Shown in pieces: positions 9,301 through 11,735 of a DNA stretch of 11,735 nt (positions are counted from its first letter, which is position 1; the number at the start of each line of letters is the position of its first letter). The notes under the pieces are model-generated. The model was not told the origin of the DNA. It did no database searches and worked only from the letters and a program-made list of their open reading frames with translations. Source of the DNA: Thermoguttaceae bacterium (GTDB lineage Bacteria; Planctomycetota; Planctomycetia; Pirellulales; Thermoguttaceae). Both the position numbers and the translations under genes were made by a program. Where the stretch lies: positions 1-11,735 of the forward strand of contig JANLFZ010000171.1 of NCBI GenBank assembly GCA_024653385.1. The letters are read 5' to 3'.

Positions 9301-10409
9301 TCGATCGCGTCCCGATCGAGCTTCGGATGAACGTCCGCGTGGTCGATTCGAACGGGCGGCCGCTGGCCCAAAGCCGCGACCTCCGCGAAATCCGCCAGCG
9401 CCTCGGCGAGGAGGCCGCCCGGCGGTTCGCTCGGATTGACGACCGCGCCTGGCGGCGCGATGGGCTTTGCGCGTGGGACTTCGAGACGCTGCCCGAGCAA
9501 ATCGAGATCCAGCAGGGCGGCCTGGCCATCAAGGCGTTTCCCATGCTGGTCGACCAGGGCGACGCGGTCGGGCTGCGCCTGGCCGATTCGCCCGAAAAAG
9601 CCGCCGAAAAGACCAAGGCCGGATTGCGGCGGCTCGTCGTGTTGGCGGTCGGGAAATCGCTCGAAGCCGCGGTCGACTGGCTGCCGGGGTTGGAGCGGAT
9701 GCTCGTTTGTGCGGCGGCGGGGTCGGGAGACCCGCGCCGAGCGCCAGCGCCAGACCCGCGCCGAGCGCCAGCGCCAGACCCGCGCCGAGCCGCGGCGGGA
9801 ATTCAGCACCCGGCGCTGGACCTGCGTCGCGAACTGGTCGAACTGCTTGCCGAAAGGGCGTTTCTGGCCGATCAGGCCACGCCGCGCACGAAGGCCGAGT
9901 TCGACGCCTTCTTCAGGGCTGGACGCGAGCGGATCGGCCTGGCGGCCCAGGACCTCGCCGAACTGATGCCGCCTCTGTGGGAGGCCTACGACGAGGCACG
10001 ACGGGCGCTGGAAGGCCGGGGCGTCGCGCGGTGGCAATACGCCATCGACGACATGCAACGGCAGCTCGCGCGATTGACCGCGCCGGGCTTCCTCACGAGC
10101 ACGCCCTGGAGGTGGCTCCAGCAGTATCCGCGCTACTTGCGAGCCATGTGCGTCCGCCTCGAGCGCTTGGCCGGCGGCGCGTTGGCGCGGGACCGAACGG
10201 CCTGGGCCGAGGAGATCCTGCCGCGCGAACAAGCCTACGAACAACGCGCCCTGCAACACCGTATCCTTGAGATCCATGACCCCGCGCTGGACCATTACCG
10301 CTGGATGCTTGAAGAGTACCGGGTTTCGCTCTTCGCCCAGCGCCTCGGCACGTCGCTGCCCGTGTCGGCCAAGCGGCTCGATCAGCAGTGGGCCCAAGTG
10401 CGCGGATAG
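6399..10409 (+). CDS. hrpA: ATP-dependent RNA helicase HrpA (DEAH family, with DUF3418)
   Basis: Full-length DEAH-box RNA helicase of 1336 residues from ATG 6399, close to the roughly 1300 of E. coli HrpA. The helicase core shows Walker A GETGSGKST (102-110), TQPRR (130-134), DEAH (199-202), SAT (231-233), TNVAESSLTVPGI (360-372) and QRKGRCGR (407-414). Winged-helix, ratchet and OB-type regions of the HA2 class follow (about 450-720), then the long C-terminal DUF3418 region (about 730-1325) that separates HrpA from short DEAH helicases. In E. coli, HrpA has been reported to act in fimbrial mRNA processing and on collided ribosomes. An in-frame 24 bp tandem repeat (residues 1111-1130, DPRRAPAP) interrupts the C-terminal region. 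The start could instead be TTG 6393, which has a better-spaced AGGGG. rsmG follows 23 nt after the stop and is probably co-transcribed. Confidence 0.96.
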   Translation: MFQPSWTDQLGELEAALDRAMLVDRHRFRNRLRAIRADGERGKPIDRRMEQLARALEASIALRAQRHRNLPRPTWDNDLPVAARRDDIARAICDHQVVIVCGETGSGKSTQLPKICLELGRGVEAMIGHTQPRRIAARSIAARVAEELAVPLGREVGYKIRFTDATGPQTCVKLMTDGILLAETQEDRFLDRYDTIILDEAHERSLNIDFLLGYLRNLLPRRRDLKLIITSATIDVGRYCEHFAGPSGPAPVIEVAGRTYPVEVRWRPPAAAKDTGEPDVQEAVLDAVDELARIDRGDMLIFMPTERDIHETAKALRGHAIPGDTDAAKTEILPLYARLPAHQQERIFHPHANRRIVIATNVAESSLTVPGIRYVIDSGTARISRYSARSKTQRLPVEPISQASADQRKGRCGRVGPGICVRLYGEDDYQSRPRYTPPEILRANLAWVILQTKALRLGEVETFPFLDPPRPDAVRDGYRTLFELGAIDEANELTEVGRRLARIPVDPRIGRMILAADEHRCLHEVLIIAAALETQDPRERPAEQHEAADACHARFADPDSDFLTYLRLWEFYQTLKESVTRSQLRRACREHFLSFNRMREWLDVHRQLLELAEQAGLKPGPWNHDYAAIHRAILSGLLSNVAMRSDAHQYTVPGGQKFFLWPGSTLFFKRPKWVVAAELVETSRRYLRTCAHIQARWIEPVAGHLVKRFYSDAHWERASQSPVTYEKVTLFGLPIVAGRKVRLGDVDPAAARELLIQSGLVEGRLEARLGFLAHNRRLLDDLDRLQKKVRRQDLLLGEWAQFDFYDRRLPPHVYDGRRLVNWLRREERKDPRVLCMNPSDLLRPDAPCPDPAEFPDAMALEHIEAPLGYQFDPGAEDDGVTLTVPVEALNQLDPRRLEWLVPGLVPRKVEALIRSLPKPLRRQFVPVPDTARRVAAELQFGQGCLLDAVARALSRIAGEAVAAGDFRLDRVPIELRMNVRVVDSNGRPLAQSRDLREIRQRLGEEAARRFARIDDRAWRRDGLCAWDFETLPEQIEIQQGGLAIKAFPMLVDQGDAVGLRLADSPEKAAEKTKAGLRRLVVLAVGKSLEAAVDWLPGLERMLVCAAAGSGDPRRAPAPDPRRAPAPDPRRAAAGIQHPALDLRRELVELLAERAFLADQATPRTKAEFDAFFRAGRERIGLAAQDLAELMPPLWEAYDEARRALEGRGVARWQYAIDDMQRQLARLTAPGFLTSTPWRWLQQYPRYLRAMCVRLERLAGGALARDRTAWAEEILPREQAYEQRALQHRILEIHDPALDHYRWMLEEYRVSLFAQRLGTSLPVSAKRLDQQWAQVRG
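9729..9790 (+). repeat. In-frame 24 bp tandem repeat inside hrpA, about 2.6 copies
   Basis: Units begin at 9729, 9753 and 9777; the first two are identical over 24 bp and the third is cut after 14 bp. Because 24 is a multiple of three, the frame holds and the product carries DPRRAPAP twice, then DPRRA. The unit contains GCGCCAGCG, a 9-mer also in the core of the intergenic repeat. The encoded segment is basic and proline-rich, probably an exposed loop or linker. Confidence 0.9.
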
Positions 10410-10416
10410 CTTTTTT

Positions 10417-10421
10417 GGGAG
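10417..10421 (+). promoter_or_regulatory. Ribosome binding site supporting the GTG start of rsmG
   Basis: GGGAG lies 11 nt before GTG 10433, a somewhat long but workable spacing, in the 23 nt gap after hrpA. It favours GTG 10433 over the in-frame upstream start at 10388, which would overlap the end of hrpA. Confidence 0.6.
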
Positions 10422-10432
10422 AACCATCGACC

Positions 10433-11110
10433 GTGAGCGCGAACCACGAGACCTTGGCGGCGGCCCTGGCGGCCCATCAGATCGAACTGCCGGAGCCGCA
10501 AGTCGCCGCGCTGGAACGGTACGCGCGGCTCTTGTGGGAGTGGAACGAGAAGATCAACCTCACGCGCCACACGGACTTCGAGAAGTTCGTCACCCGCGAT
10601 GTCGTCGACGCGATGGCGTTTTCACGTTTCCTGTCGCCGGGCGAGAAGGTGCTCGACGTGGGCACGGGCGGGGGCCTGCCCGGCGTGATCCTGGCGATCC
10701 TTCGGCCCGACCTGACGATCTGGCTTTCGGAACCGGTGGGCAAGAAGGCCCGGGCCGTGGCGGACATGATCGAACGGCTTGGCCTGAACGTGCCGGTGGT
10801 GCAGGGCCGGGCAGAAGACCTCTTGGGTCCGGCGCAATTCAATACCCTGGTGGTTCGCGCGGTCGCGCGGCTTTGGGAGCTGCTCCAATGGTTTCGACCC
10901 CATTGGGACGAGTTCGACCGGCTCTTGGTGCTCAAGGGGCCTGCCTGGATCGAGGAACGGGGCGAGGCGAGGCATCGCGGTTTGTTCCGCGATCTGGCGC
11001 TGCGCAAGCTCTGGAGCTATCCGCTGCCCGGGACGAACTCGGAAAGCGTGCTGCTTCAGATTTGCCCCAAGGACCGGCTCGGCGAGGACAAGCGGTGTCG
11101 TTTGCGCTGA
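10433..11110 (+). CDS. rsmG: 16S rRNA (guanine-N7)-methyltransferase RsmG (GidB)
   Basis: A 225-residue SAM-dependent methyltransferase of the RsmG family, which adds the N7 methyl group to G527 of 16S rRNA (E. coli numbering); loss in other bacteria gives low-level streptomycin resistance. Visible family marks are LLWEWNEKINLTRHTD (33-48), the SAM-binding loop VLDVGTGGGLPGV (73-85), EPVGKKARA (100-108) where the next strand binds SAM, VVQGRAEDL (122-130), VVRAVA (140-145) with the conserved Arg, and LLVLKGP (164-170). The length is slightly above the 207 residues of E. coli, from a short basic C-terminal extension (EDKRCRLR). The GTG start has GGGAG 11 nt upstream; the ATG-like frame extension to 10388 would overlap hrpA. 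The 23 nt gap to hrpA suggests one transcript serving ribosome and RNA maintenance. No gidA (mnmG) neighbour is present. Confidence 0.95.
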   Translation: MSANHETLAAALAAHQIELPEPQVAALERYARLLWEWNEKINLTRHTDFEKFVTRDVVDAMAFSRFLSPGEKVLDVGTGGGLPGVILAILRPDLTIWLSEPVGKKARAVADMIERLGLNVPVVQGRAEDLLGPAQFNTLVVRAVARLWELLQWFRPHWDEFDRLLVLKGPAWIEERGEARHRGLFRDLALRKLWSYPLPGTNSESVLLQICPKDRLGEDKRCRLR

Positions 11111-11247
11111 GGACCGGCCGGCTTGTGGATTCTTGGCGAGTACGGTAGGTTGACGGATCGACGTTGTTGGGGCCTGCGAAACCACTCGATGGCCCAACGG
11201 TTACGATCGTTTCTCAGGCCCTTTCCACCTGCGCATAGGAGCACGTC

Positions 11248-11577
11248 ATGCCGACCGTCGACGAGCTTTACGACGAGGCGATCAAGACCCAGCAGCAAGG
11301 GGATCTCGACGGAGGGATCGCCAAGCTCCGCGACCTGCTGGCATCCCATCCCGATTACGCGCTTGCCCACGGCGCGCTGAGCGTCTTCTACAGCAAACGG
11401 GAACAGTACGACGAGGCGATCGAGCACGCGCAGCGGGTCTGCGAGCTGGAGCCCGAAGACCCGTTCAGTTTCGTGGCTTTGAGCCTGGTGTGCCAGAAGG
11501 CGGGCCGGATCGCCGAAGCCGAGCAGGCGCTTTGGCAGGCTCGGCAGGCCAGTGCCCAAGCGCGTTTCCGCACGTAA
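11248..11577 (+). CDS. Small cytoplasmic tetratricopeptide repeat protein
   Basis: A 109-residue protein made almost wholly of three TPR-like helical pairs: about 3-36 (ELYDEAIKTQQQGDLDGGI, then HPDY), 37-70 (ALSVFYSKREQYDEAIEHAQ, then EPED) and 71-104 (ALSLVCQKAGRIAEAEQALW). No signal peptide or membrane segment is seen, so it should be cytosolic. The start is well supported: AGGAG (11237-11241) lies 6 nt before ATG. Stand-alone TPR proteins of this size are familiar in planctomycetes; TPRs bind other proteins, and the partner cannot be read from the sequence. It lies 137 nt after rsmG with no terminator that I can see between them, so it may extend that operon or use its own promoter. Confidence 0.9.
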   Translation: MPTVDELYDEAIKTQQQGDLDGGIAKLRDLLASHPDYALAHGALSVFYSKREQYDEAIEHAQRVCELEPEDPFSFVALSLVCQKAGRIAEAEQALWQARQASAQARFRT

Positions 11578-11637
11578 CAAGCGGCCAGACAATACCTTGG
11601 GCAGTCGCGGCGCGGCTTGTCCATCGGCCCAATAAGG

Positions 11638-11678
11638 AAAAAAACCGCAGGTCCTCCCACGGTGGGAAGACCTGCGGT
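11638..11678 (-). terminator. Rho-independent terminator of the minus-strand gene at the right edge
   Basis: Read on the minus strand: a perfect 10 bp outer stem (ACCGCAGGTC paired with GACCTGCGGT), one mismatch, a 5 bp inner stem (TCCCA/TGGGA), then seven T residues. The T run is on the minus-strand side, so it ends leftward transcripts and also separates them from the rightward small TPR gene. Confidence 0.92.
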
Positions 11679-11708
11679 GGATTGGTTGGATCGCCGCCAG
11701 ACGTGCGT

Positions 11709-11735
11709 CTAGCGCGGTTGACCCATCAGGCCGGG
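11709..11735 (-). CDS. Last eight codons of a gene entering from the right edge
   Basis: The minus strand reads PGLMGQPR then TAG (11711-11709). The stop lies about 30 nt before the strong leftward terminator at 11638-11678, the spacing expected of a gene end. Of the other two frames, one stops within three codons and the other runs on into the terminator. A Gly/Met/Pro-rich tail alone does not identify the protein. Confidence 0.5.
   Translation of the reverse strand, partial: PGLMGQPR

Noticed and set aside
6908..9439. Plus-strand open frame of 843 codons in another frame of hrpA
   Set aside because: Arg/Gly/Ala/Pro-rich with no domain, fully inside hrpA; a frame shadow.
6714..10427. Minus-strand open frame of 1237 codons opposite hrpA
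   Set aside because: Same cause: third-position GC bias leaves the antisense frame open. The composition is low-information (Arg, Gln, Gly, Leu, His rich) and no family is recognisable, while the sense frame is a complete HrpA.
11150..11178. Promoter for the small TPR gene (TTGACG at 11150-11155)
   Set aside because: No -10-like hexamer occurs at 16-18 nt spacing; the -35 match alone is not enough.

Overview
The window looks like chromosomal DNA from a planctomycete, probably near the Pirellulales. The basis is high GC, small tetratricopeptide (TPR) and membrane-TPR proteins of a planctomycete style, a ThiD2-ThiE type thiamin enzyme, and short interspersed repeats. Those repeats, when wrongly translated, give peptides such as NPTRQRG, NPKRQRG and SASEG, which I recall as common in planctomycete gene predictions. 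The lineage call rests on recognition, not on a search.

Layout, left to right. (1) On the minus strand, 1-506 holds the start of a secreted protein cut by the left edge; it begins at TTG and is preceded by a long GC-rich leader and a candidate promoter. (2) On the minus strand, a small membrane TPR protein (4089-3502) and clpC (3423-865) form a likely operon, with a good sigma70-like promoter at 4279-4307 and a strong intrinsic terminator at 814-845. (3) Divergently, on the plus strand, 4379-6070 encodes a three-part protein: a Clp N-terminal-like double repeat, then a ThiD2 domain (HMP-P kinase family), then a ThiE domain (thiamin phosphate synthase). (4) On the plus strand, hrpA (6399-10409) and rsmG (10433-11110) are 23 bp apart and probably co-transcribed, followed by a small TPR gene (11248-11577). 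(5) At the right edge are an intrinsic terminator and the last eight codons of a minus-strand gene.

The functional themes are protein quality control (ClpC unfoldase and a possible membrane partner), thiamin diphosphate synthesis, and RNA/ribosome maintenance (HrpA helicase, RsmG 16S rRNA methyltransferase). The most notable item is the Clp_N-ThiD2-ThiE fusion, encoded back to back with the clpC operon. It suggests, but does not prove, a physical link between a vitamin pathway and the Clp machinery. Two arrays of the same 46-47 bp repeat lie in opposite orientations on either side of this fusion gene, and a separate 24 bp in-frame repeat expands the C-terminal region of HrpA.

No tRNA, rRNA, CRISPR array, insertion sequence, phage gene or replication origin was recognised.
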